The translations under genes and the position numbers were made by a program. The notes beneath the pieces are model-generated. The model was not told the origin of the DNA and did not search any database. It saw nothing but the letters and a program-made list of their open reading frames with translations. Below, piece after piece: positions 9,868 through 18,297 of a DNA stretch of 21,349 nt. This DNA is from Margaritispora aquatica (Eukaryota > Ascomycota > Leotiomycetes > Helotiales > Discinellaceae): assembly GCA_007644065.1 (NCBI GenBank), contig VJWN01000046.1, positions 1 through 21,349 on the forward strand, given 5' to 3'. Position 1 is the first letter of the stretch. Each line of letters starts with the position of its first letter.

Positions 9868-11040
9868 AAAGAGAACTAGTATTAGTAGTTTCTAGCCCTC
9901 TAATATAAAGTATACGCTCGAAATGTATAGGAATACGTTAATCTATTAGTAGATAATACTATTATAATCCTAAATAAACCTCTATTAGTTCTGTCTATTA
10001 ACGAGCTATAAGAAGAACTTAATAATAAAAGAGTAGTAGTAGCTTATATCTAGGATAACGAGTAGGTATAGTTAGCTAAACTACTTTACTAATCTAAAAG
10101 ACGACCTAGAACTATACTATTTACTTATAAAGATATTAAAAAGAAGTTTAATACTCTCTATAAATAATAGATAGCTTAAAATATAGTATAGAATATATTA
10201 GTAACTTATTATTAGATTATATATAACTAAGTATACTCGTTAGTAAATAAAAAGCTCTTAGAACTATATTTTTATATTATAGTTAATACTAGGGATTTTA
10301 GTATATAAGGTATTATATATTCTTTCTAGCTAAGCCTAGTACCTTCGAATACTTTAGTCTAAATTACGGTAAAGGAAAACTATAAAACAGCGCTCGATAG
10401 TACTAAAATAGAACGAATTAGCCCGTTAGTATAGTATAATACGTGGTTCTTAGTATACTAGTAGAGCTTAGTATTAGACCTACTAGAAACCTTAGGTCCG
10501 CTAGCTTGTCGAGACTTTCTACAAGTAGTATATAAGCTATCCCTAGCTTAGACGAGTATAGAATTAACTACTTTAATTATAAACGACGAGTTAAGGCTCT
10601 TAAATAAAATACTAAAGTAGCTAAAACTATTATTCTATACTTTAATATATAAAAACATATCTTTAAAACAAGGCCTATCCGTATTTACTACTCTAGGAGG
10701 TATATTAAACTCTAGAAACTTTTAAGACGCTCGTTCGAGATCGTAATATAAAGATCGCGTGCTTTATCTATATAAGGAAGGTAATAGCGGCGTTTATAGG
10801 TAGCTAGTAAAGTCGTATAGTATACTAGAACTAGTTATTATAAGATTAACTAATTAAGAGTTCTTAAGAAAACTAACCGAATCGTAATTAAAAGGTATTT
10901 AGAAACGAGTTATAAATAAATAATATAACGTAGCTTATAAATATATTACTAAGTAAGGTTAGTAGCTTCCGAGTAAGTTAAAGACACTGGTAGGCTCGGC
11001 TAATCCCGGAATAGCTTAGAAATACTTTATTAATATTACT
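9868..11040 (+). pseudogene. gag: Copia gag (capsid) region, broken by in-frame stops
   Basis: A single plus frame is readable from about 9868 to past 11000. Near the start, codons 9871-9890 read E-N-tag-Y-tag-tag-F, that is an EN-W-Y-W-W-F-like motif. This is the conserved Trp-rich opening of copia Gag (usually NW..W...). It is followed by ARNV-tag-EYVN, matching the family's V-W-EYV-P pattern. Later sequence (10380-10900) is mixed-charge and helical-looking. All disruptions are TAA/TAG at likely Gln or Trp codons. No clear zinc knuckle (CX2CX4HX4C) survives; Cys and His would have become Tyr. The product would form the virus-like particle of the retroelement. The start codon cannot be chosen because ATG becomes ATA under RIP. 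Confidence 0.8.
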
Positions 11041-11560
11041 ATAATAGTAATTAACCTAAAACTATTTTCTATAAAGTTTAACTATATAAATGTTTACTTT
11101 ATAATAGGTTACGAAGCTTATCCCTTTACCGAGAGTACCTTACTAGACAACTACAGTACTATTTATTTAGTAAACTTAGTTATTAAGCTCATACTAGACT
11201 CTTTTAAAAGAGGTAATTTTTAAGATTATATAAATATTAGTACTTAAAGTATTCTAATTCTAAAGAAAAGTACTAAGGTTATTAAAAACATACTTAATAA
11301 ACCTAATAAAAAACTTTTTTAAGATTTAACGTTAAAGGATATAATTATAATAAAAAGTTTTTATATTAATATTATTTTAAAAGCTTATTTATTTTAAATA
11401 AGTATATAGTTTAGTAGACTAAACTACTCTTTATACTATAAAAAGTAAAATAATAATATATTATTAAAGTAATTAAAATATTATATAAACTTAGTTTTTT
11501 TTAAATATAAAATTAGTTTTTATTTTTTTATATTAATTAATATTAATTAAAATATAATAC
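11040..11560 (+). pseudogene. Copia protease region
   Basis: In the same frame as gag, bases 11143-11172 read L-L-D-N-Y-S-T-I-Y-L-V-N. This fits the retroviral-type aspartic protease core of fungal copia elements, D-[ST]-G-[AC]-T-x-H-[LI]-V-N, after G-to-A and C-to-T changes. The catalytic Asp codon GAC is at 11146-11148. In the family the protease cuts the Gag-Pol precursor. The stretch after 11330 becomes extremely A/T-rich and leads into the pre-integrase domain. It is inactive here because of stops and the damaged active-site triplet. Confidence 0.7.
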
Positions 11561-12620
11561 TTATATTTTTAATGTTTTATAGATATATTAAAAAAGTATA
11601 TTAAAAAACTTATAATTATATAAGATTAAAAGAAGATTCTAAAAAGAAATAATACATATAAATAGAATACTTAGGTCTAGAAGCTTTATAAATACTAGTA
11701 TAGAGCATTAAAAACGTTAAAATTATTAGTATAAAGTATATTAAGTATTAATATTATATTACTATATATATAAAGTAGGTTATTAATAAAAGACTACTAA
11801 AATATCATTTATTTAAACTTTTTTAATATATTTAATAAAATTTATTTAATTATATTTCTAAGTATAATAAATATAACTAGTTTTTAATAATAAAAAATAA
11901 ATATAATAAAAAACTTTTTGGTTTTTATTTAGTATATAAAAGTTAAATAAAAATATTAAGAATTCTTTAAAACTTTAAATGTTAAATAAAATATTAATTT
12001 AAACTTTTTATTTATAAAATTAAATAAAATAATAATAAAAGTATTATTTTTATTAACGAGCTTAGTACTACTATTTATTAAGATTAAATAAAGTAAAAAG
12101 GTATAGACTTTAAACTCGTACTAATATATACGTACAAACTAAATAAAGATATAAAACGTATAAAATAAGAGATTATAAATAAAGAAATAAAAATAATAAA
12201 TAAAGCTAAGCTACTATAAAATCTATAACCGGAAAGTACTTTAGTAGCTATATATCTTTATAATATATTACCGTCTTGTACCTATCGTATAATATCCCTA
12301 AACGAAAAGCTAGATAGTTAGTTTTAATAGTACTTCTGATAGTATAACCTGGTACTCGTTCAAGAGCTTACCGCGGACCTTTGTCTAGATTAAAGTAGTA
12401 TATATATATATAAGGTATACGTATACCTTATAATTAAATAAAAAAAGAATAAAATAAATAAAAAAAAGTTTAAAATAATTTTATAAAATTATATAAAGTA
12501 CTTAGTTAATTATATAGTATTTAATATATATTATATATAAATATTAATACTTTAAAAAGTAATTATTATTTAAAACATTAGTTTTAATAAAGATATACTT
12601 TATTTTTAAAATAAAGAAAA
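11560..12620 (+). pseudogene. Copia GAG-pre-integrase and integrase region
   Basis: At about 11662-11700 the frame reads IEYLGLEALQ, the eroded GH-L-G-x-EAL motif of the GAG-pre-integrase domain. It is followed by NVKI-I and, downstream, by VINKRLLKYH. The integrase core follows around 11825-11935 with LFNY-SKYNKYN-FLIIKNKYNKKLF, whose family version is WDLFNF...F-LLVIKDEYSGKLF. The first catalytic Asp now reads as Asn, as G-to-A change predicts. A later piece near 12235-12380 reads PESTLVAIYLYNILPS and matches the end of the integrase domain (ET...A.YL.N..P). This part is the most A/T-rich of the element, giving long Asn/Lys/Ile runs. It would insert the cDNA into the genome; it is dead here. 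Confidence 0.8.
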
Positions 12621-13560
12621 GGTAGAAGGCTAACTACTAGAAATTACTAAGAGTACTGTTTAAACAATTGAAATAAAGGAAGAAAAGCTCTAGGACGCTA
12701 GAGGAATACTTGAGAATAACGAAAAGAGAAAGGAAAGCTTAGACAAGTATATATAAAAGTTTATAAAAAGTATTAATATTATTATTCTAAAGAATATTAA
12801 TATATAAATAAATATACTAGGATCTATAGAACTACTTAAGTCTTAGGACTCGAGGGTAATAAAAAGAGGTTTAACTTCTAAATCGTAAGTATATAGCCTT
12901 CTGTCTCCTAATTTAACTCTTACTCTTAAAAGTATACTAGGACTATAAGGAGGAGACACCGGTACTTATAGTAAGAGTAAGCACGTTTTAGAAAGTAAGT
13001 AAGAGTAAGTAGCTTATAAAGACGTTAGCTATAATCTAGAGTATATAGTACGTATATAGGCTATAGCGCCGGCGATAATTATAGTACCAAGATTAGTAGA
13101 AAGTCCTGCTCTAAATAGAGTAGGCCAACTAGCCTAGGAACCGTTAGCGATTACGGCAAGGAGCCGTAGAAGATCGCGAGTACGCTAAAGACGTAATTAA
13201 GCTAATTAAAGTAAAGAAAGCGGCGGTACTATATTTATAACTATAGTATAACTAAAGGTTCTATATCTAAGGAACGAATAAAACCTAGAGAAAAGCTGGT
13301 TTAAGAGCTCGTTAAGAACTTTCTAGAGCGTATCTATAAGCTCGGGGCTCTAAAACGAGTATAGGACGTTGTACGTAGTGATCGCGGCTTTGGTTCTAAG
13401 AAACAAGAGCGTATAGGACACTAGTCTAGTACTAAAGGATTATATAAATAAATTCTTAAAGGCTTTAAGAAATTAAAAAGAGTTAAAAAGCTATAAATAT
13501 AATAAGCTTTTTGAATAAGACGCTTATTTAGAGTTAAAAAACCTAGAAGATAAGAACTAC
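12620..13560 (+). pseudogene. Copia integrase-RT linker region
   Basis: The stretch between the integrase and reverse transcriptase homology is charged and low in conserved motifs. It reads KESLDKYIQKF near 12700, then Glu/Arg/Ser-rich sequence with more GC at 13070-13440. Copia Pol proteins usually have a poorly conserved, often proline- and charge-rich linker here. About 940 bp is long but within reason. Frame changes may occur inside it, and I could not follow one frame throughout. Confidence 0.5.
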
Positions 13561-14520
13561 TAGTAAGTTATTGATCGAAGTAAAGTAAAAAGTATACCGA
13601 TTCTACTAAAATAGATATTTATCTATAAGGTCGATTTAAAGAGATTCTTTAATAAGTATAGAGCTTATATAGTAGTAAGAGATAATCTTTAAAAATAGAA
13701 GACGATTATCTCGATATATATAGCTACTCTCGTAACGCGCTCCTTTAAGGTAATAGTAGTACTAGCTATTTACTTTGATCTAGAAATAAAATAGTATAAT
13801 ATAGTTAATACCTTTGTTAATACTAAGCGTGATATAGAGAGTACTCTAGTAGTTTACTTACTCCCTAATAGATTTAAGCAGCCCGGCAAGGTAATAAAGC
13901 TCGACCGAGTACTATATAGACTTCACGACTCTCTAGTACTTTAGTTCTAGTATTTTTTAGCTACTTTAAAAAGAATAAGGTTAATAGCTAGAAAAGAGAA
14001 ACTATATCTATTTCTAAACAAGTATAAAAAAGTCTTTATAATATTTTTTATTAACGATATTTAAGTACTTTATTATAAAGGTAACGAGAAATAGACTACT
14101 AAGATTACTATATAGCTAAAAAAGGCCTACGAGTTATAAGAAATAAGAGATTCGAAATAGTTTTTAAGGATTCGTATTATACGAGATAGAGCGGCTAAAA
14201 GGCTATAGCTAGCTTATAATACGTATATCGAGAAGGTAACTAGTAAGTTTAAGCTCGTTTCGGGTATATATCTAACTATACCGTTCCTGATCGAGCCCTT
14301 AATAAAGAACGAGTAGTAGGCTATACCGTAAAAAGTAAAACACTACTAAGAAAAGGTTAGATTAATACTATATATAGCTATAATAATTTGACCAGATATA
14401 GCTTTTATAGCTTTTTAACTTTCTTACTACCTAACTAATCTAAGCTTAGAGTACCTCGTAGCTATAAATAGAGTGATCAAGTACCTTTTTAGAACCCGAT
14501 TCCTAGCTATCTAGTACAAT
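13560..14520 (+). pseudogene. Copia reverse transcriptase (RVT_2) region
   Basis: The frame reads IFIYKVDLKRFFNKYRAYI-VVRDNLQ at about 13610-13695, the eroded 'WVFTYKFD..G...K.KARLV.RGDLQ' opening of RVT_2. At 14029-14068 it reads VFIIFFINDIQVLYY. The catalytic box is FIND at 14047-14058 in place of the family's Y/F-V-D-D, with the first Asp turned to Asn by one G-to-A change. YNTYIEKVTSKF (about 14218-14253) and IIIRPDIAFIA (about 14380-14412) match the conserved '..YI.K....F' and 'RPDIAFA' motifs that follow in copia elements. It would copy the RNA into cDNA. Stops are TAA/TAG type. The match over about 300 codons in the right order makes this the firmest call in the window. Confidence 0.93.
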
Positions 14521-15040
14521 ACTAGTAATAGAGATACTTAGCTTTTAATAGCCTCTAATACTTCTTTTATAAATAATTCAGATACTAGACGATTATCTTA
14601 TAAGTATACTCTATCTCTTTTTAGTAGTCTAATAAGGTAGAGAGTAGTTCTACAAGCTACTATAACTACCTTTATAATAGAAGCCGAGCTTTTAGAGGTC
14701 TAACTTGTAGGGAAAAAACAATAGCTCTCTAGCGATTTTTTAACGAATTAGGACTAGACTTATAGGCCCCTTAGAGGATCTTTTATAACAATACTTAGAC
14801 TATTAGATTAGTAGTTAAGAAAGGGTTAAGAATATCTACTAAGCTACGGTATATAGATATCTATAATATATAGTTAAAGTAAAAGTACTAGAAAGAGAGT
14901 TTTAAGCTTATATACTTTTCTATAGACGTTATACTAGCCGACAGTATAATAAAAAACCTATTAAGGTAAAAATTCAAGTATTTTAGAGTACTTTTTAACC
15001 TTTAAGATATTTAGAAAAGGGTAGAGAAGCTTGTATAAGT
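14520..15040 (+). pseudogene. Copia RNase H region and end of pol
   Basis: It continues directly from the RT. LLIASNTSF at about 14544-14570 corresponds to the first catalytic block (x-A-D-A-S/D-F, with Asp now Asn). TTFIIEAELL at 14667-14692 corresponds to the (S)TTEAEL block. Near 14935-15010 the frame reads LADSIIKNLLR then KFKYF, matching the terminal '(P)ADxLTK.L.R..F..F' signature of copia pol. Reading then stops having clear homology, so pol ends around 15010-15040. RNase H degrades the RNA strand during cDNA synthesis. Confidence 0.85.
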
Positions 15041-15155
15041 AGCTCTTATACCTCCCTACGCTTGCTAGAGTATAATATAGCTATTTATTAACTCTTATTT
15101 ATTATATTTTATTAAAAAATATAGTAATTTCTACTAAAGAAAGTATAGTATTATA

Positions 15156-15252
15156 GGTAACGTTCCTAAGCTACTACTTTAAGGTTATAGAGCCTAGTAC
15201 TAAGGGTAACGTTCCTAAGCTACTACTTTAGGGTTATAAAGCCTATACTAAA
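15156..15252 (+). repeat. 49-bp tandem duplication after pol
   Basis: The sequence starting ggtaacgttcctaagctact at 15156 is repeated at 15205, 49 bp later, with only a few transitions. It lies between the end of pol and the antisense reading frame. It may mark the junction where extra DNA was added to the element. Confidence 0.8.
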
Positions 15253-16190
15253 CTATCTAAACACTATAAGCCTCTAAAAGGAGCTCTTTTAAGGAAAGTA
15301 CGATTTCCTCTAGTCTCTTAGCGCTAGGCTTAGCCTTAGTAGAGCCGCGGGACCGGGTTCTAACGCTCTTAGGTTAGAGCTCCTTCTCCTCGCTTTCTAA
15401 TTCCTTAGAGACTAGCTCGAGAGTAAAACGAATAACGTATCTAATAAGATATAGACAGCTTGCCTTTACTCTACTTGCGAGCGCTATAACGAAGGTACGA
15501 GTAGGCCTACGAGTAGCCTTTAATAGCTCCTCGTACAAGTAACTAGTAGAATAATATACGTAGTATATACCCGATCCTATATAGTTATTATAGTAGTACC
15601 TATCGGACTTACTAGCAAGTGTACTACGAGTATACCCGAGGCAGGGAGTCCGACGAGTACTACTAGCAATAGCGCGTAGGGTAGTAGGGCGTAGGCGAGA
15701 GCTACTAGCTTAGGTTATACGGCTCGGAATAGCTATAGTAGCCTCTTCCTTAGCTCTATCTTTATTATCTTTCTCCTCCTTCTCCGAGATACGAGCTCGC
15801 GAGGGGTAGGGCGGGCGATAGGCGACCTAGATAGGGTTAGTAAAAGCTTAGACAAACTTAGTAAAGAACTTATAGTAAGGATATTATTATTATTATTATC
15901 CTCGTTCTCCTTATCCTTCTCCTCCTTTTCCTCTTCTCTAATAACGGCGAGGGCGGTAGTAGCGTTTTTCTAAAAAGAACTAGGTTAACGTAAGCGTAAA
16001 AAAAGGATTATAGTAATCTTATAAGTATAGTAGCTAATTTCTCCCGCTTTTCGAGAGTATAGACGGCGGCGGTAAAGCTTTTAGTAGTAGTAGTAATAGA
16101 AGCGGACGTGGCGGGTACTATAGTAGTAGCCTTTTTAGTATCCTCGATCACGTTAGCTAAGATCTACGGATCTATAAAGTTAAAACTAAT
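15253..16190 (-). pseudogene. Antisense reading frame inside the copia element, function unknown
   Basis: On the minus strand, a Met-like start region near 16180 reads FIDP-ILANVIEDTKKATT (about 16175-16125), then a Thr-rich run and LEKREKLATI (about 16045-16020). After a low-complexity segment with a probable frame change near 16000-15900, a second frame runs to about 15260. It has five consecutive TAA codons (former poly-Gln, 15885-15900), YPYYKFFTKFV, Arg/Ser-rich sequence, Y-residues spaced like former Cys (around 15450-15600), and SKELESEEKEL then PKSVRTRSRGSTKAKPSAK (15300-15410). Stops are TAA/TAG type. CG-rich Arg codons make this stretch richer in GC than its neighbours. No domain is recognised. 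It lies between pol and the 3' LTR, opposite to gag-pol, and explains the element's large size (7.4 kb). It could be an antisense retroelement ORF or a captured gene fragment. Confidence 0.5.
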
Positions 16191-16566
16191 CCTTTTCTAC
16201 TTCCTTTTCTTTTTCTTTTAATTCTTTCTCTCCTTCTTTTTCTACTTTTTATAAAGTATATAGGCGGTAGTGGTAGGGTAGGCTATAGTAGGGTATATAT
16301 ATATATATATAGTTAGTAAAGAAATTTTATATAAAAAAGATCTATAGGGTTTTATTAATATACTTCTAGAGCTAGTAAAGGTAAATCGCTAGCTTCTAGA
16401 GCTAGCGAAGGCGAATCGCGAGCCCTATAACCTACTTCTTATATAACCTAAGCGCCTTACCTAACTTAAGGCTACGCTAGCGTATATAATACCTAACTCG
16501 TGACTCTACTAATAGCTAAAAGAGGAGAAAATAACTAGAACCCTTTAGGGTACTATCTAGAAGGTA
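16191..16566. other. Copia 3' non-pol segment with AT run and 30-bp repeat
   Basis: This stretch holds a pyrimidine-rich tract (16200-16250), a (TA)9 dinucleotide run at 16294-16311, and a 30-bp tandem duplication at 16364-16423. The duplication unit begins ttctagagctag and contains gtaaatcgctagc in one copy and gcgaatcgcgagc in the other. The expected polypurine tract just before the 3' LTR is weak; the best candidate is agaaggta ending at 16566. No convincing gene. Confidence 0.55.
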
Positions 16567-16840
16567 TATTAAATAAAAGACCTTAAATTAGTAAGTATAG
16601 GTACTTAGATTAAAGTATTTAGTTATTTATAAAGTATCTTAGATATTAAAAGTATAAGTTATATCTTATACTTAATATAACCTAGCTTAAAGGTACTAAT
16701 AAAGTACTCTAATCCCCTTAAGAAGCTTAATAGAGCTCTTAAAAAATAGATAGACAACTTGATTAGAACGAAGGAGCACTATAACTTCGTTCCTAAGCTC
16801 AATCGAGCTCAATTAATCTTAATCTCTATTTCGTACGTTA
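16567..16840 (+). mobile_element. 3' LTR of the Ty1/copia element (274 bp)
   Basis: It begins TATTAAATAAAAG, the RIP form of the 5' LTR's TGTTGAATAAAAG, and ends TACGTTA. The gap-free alignment to 9430-9703 over all 274 bases defines the element as 9430-16840 (7,411 bp). Its outer (right) part keeps more G and C than the matching part of the 5' LTR; its inner (left) part keeps fewer. Confidence 0.93.
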
Positions 16841-16845
16841 ATATA
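16841..16845. other. Probable target-site duplication, right (atata)
   Basis: It is the partner of gtata at 9425-9429 and differs by one transition. The short length and A/T-rich context make it supportive rather than decisive. Confidence 0.6.
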
Positions 16846-17235
16846 GTAATCTTCTTTTTAGTTCGAACCCTTACTATTTCTAATTTTAAAATTAATAGAT
16901 ACTATCTTACCGATAGCTAGAGTATACGATATTATATCGTATCTTTATCGAGATCTCTATACTTATACTCTAATATATATACTCCTCGTTATCTATAGTA
17001 TATTGATCGAAGTAGTACTAACTTCTATTAGTACTTATATCTTTTTTATATTAGAGTAGTAAGGACACTATAGTAATATTTAAAAAAAAGTATATAATTT
17101 AGCTAGTAATAACTAATAGAGTAGATTTTTAAGCTTTAGAATACTTAAATATATTTTTAATAATAAGAATCCTTTATCTAATTCCGAGCTTCTAGTTTTA
17201 AGATAAGGAAACAATAGTATCTTAATCCTATCCTT
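16846..17235. other. AT-rich unassigned sequence
   Basis: This should be the right-hand continuation of the DNA that the copia element split at 9429. It is rich in ta, and many stops break every frame. I could not align it to copy 1 of the unknown gene by eye. It runs into the minisatellite. No feature is supported. Confidence 0.5.
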
Positions 17236-17850
17236 TTAAACTAACTATAATACCTTATTCCCTTTAAATTAACTATAGTACCTCACTCCCTCTAAGTTAA
17301 CTATAACCTACGTACGTATCCCTCTAAATTGACTATAGTACCTTACTTCCTCTAAGTTAACTATAGTACCTTACTCCTCTAAGTTGACCATAACCTACGT
17401 ACGTGTCCCTCCAAATTGACTATAGTACCTTACTCCCTCTAAGTTAATTATAGCACCTTACTCCCTCTAAATTAACTATAACCTACGTACGTATCCCTCC
17501 AAATTGACTATAACACCTTACTCCTCTAACTTAACTACAACCTACGCACGTATCCCTCCAAATTAACTACAGTACCTCACTCCCTCCAAGTTAACCACAA
17601 CCTATACACGTGTCCTCCAAATTAACTATAGCACCTTACTCCCTCCAATTAACCATAACCTACGTACGTGTCCTTCCAAATTAACTACAGCACCTTACTC
17701 CCTCTAACTTAACTACAATCTACGTACGTGTCCCTCCAAATTAACTATAGCACCTTACTCCTCTAAATTAACTATAACCTACGTACGTATTCCTCCAAAT
17801 TAACTATAGCACCTTATTCCCTCTAAGTTAACTATAACCTAAGCACGTAC
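17236..17850. repeat. Minisatellite of alternating 29/30-bp units (58-60-bp composite)
   Basis: Unit A carries ctataacctacgtacgtgtcc and unit B carries ctatagcaccttactccctc; each is followed by a linker such as caaattaa or taagttaa. The cctacgtacgt landmark occurs at 17307, 17394, 17482, 17541, 17601, 17659, 17719, 17778 and 17838. Steps are 58-60 bp, except two of 87-88 bp where an extra B unit is present. Unlike nearly all other sequence here, it keeps many CpA and some TpG (ccaaattgac, agcacc, caacc), mostly in its middle and right parts. Confidence 0.9.
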
Positions 17851-17861
17851 AAGAAAAATCC

Positions 17862-17903
17862 GAGCTTCGACTTTCGAGCTTCGACTTTCGACTTTCGACT
17901 TTT
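17862..17903. repeat. Short tandem repeat of ttcgact / ttcgagc
   Basis: Six or so adjacent units of cgagctt, cgacttt and ctttcgact type follow the minisatellite directly. The step is 7 to 8 bp. It is CpG-bearing and lies about 400 bp before the Plavaka-type gene. Confidence 0.75.
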
Positions 17904-18297
17904 AATCTTTATGCTTTTAAACCAAAGTGTCTAGTAGAAAGGGTAGGTCTTATATCTATATTACTATAATAGCTTATTAATATCTAAAGTAAGGAAGTAG
18001 AAATAAGTATTGTATCAACTAATAGTATTCTTGTAAGTCTACCTTATTTAGGACTAGATTTAGCGTATGGTATTCTCTATTAGGCTTAACTCGAAGTTGT
18101 ACGTTAAGGGGACTGCCGTCTCGTAGAGACTTTTTAAAATATATATTATAAGATCTTTTATAACTTTAGTCGGATTTCTAAACTAACTACGATTTTAGTT
18201 ATTTAACTTTAAGTATACTAAAATTAACTATATTCTAAGCTATCTCTAGTACTATTTCTACTCTTAGTATTGTACCTATAATTGTTATTTTCTCATT
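17904..18297. other. Presumed 5' flank of the DNA transposon
   Basis: No coding frame, RNA gene or clear terminal inverted repeat could be seen. It is AT-rich with little internal structure. It may contain the promoter and left end of the transposon whose gene starts near 18298. Confidence 0.4.

Noticed and set aside
17236..17850. Telomeric or functional centromeric repeat
   Set aside because: The units are 29-30 bp and unlike TTAGGG-type repeats; nothing in sequence alone marks a centromere, although a subtelomeric or pericentromeric place is possible.
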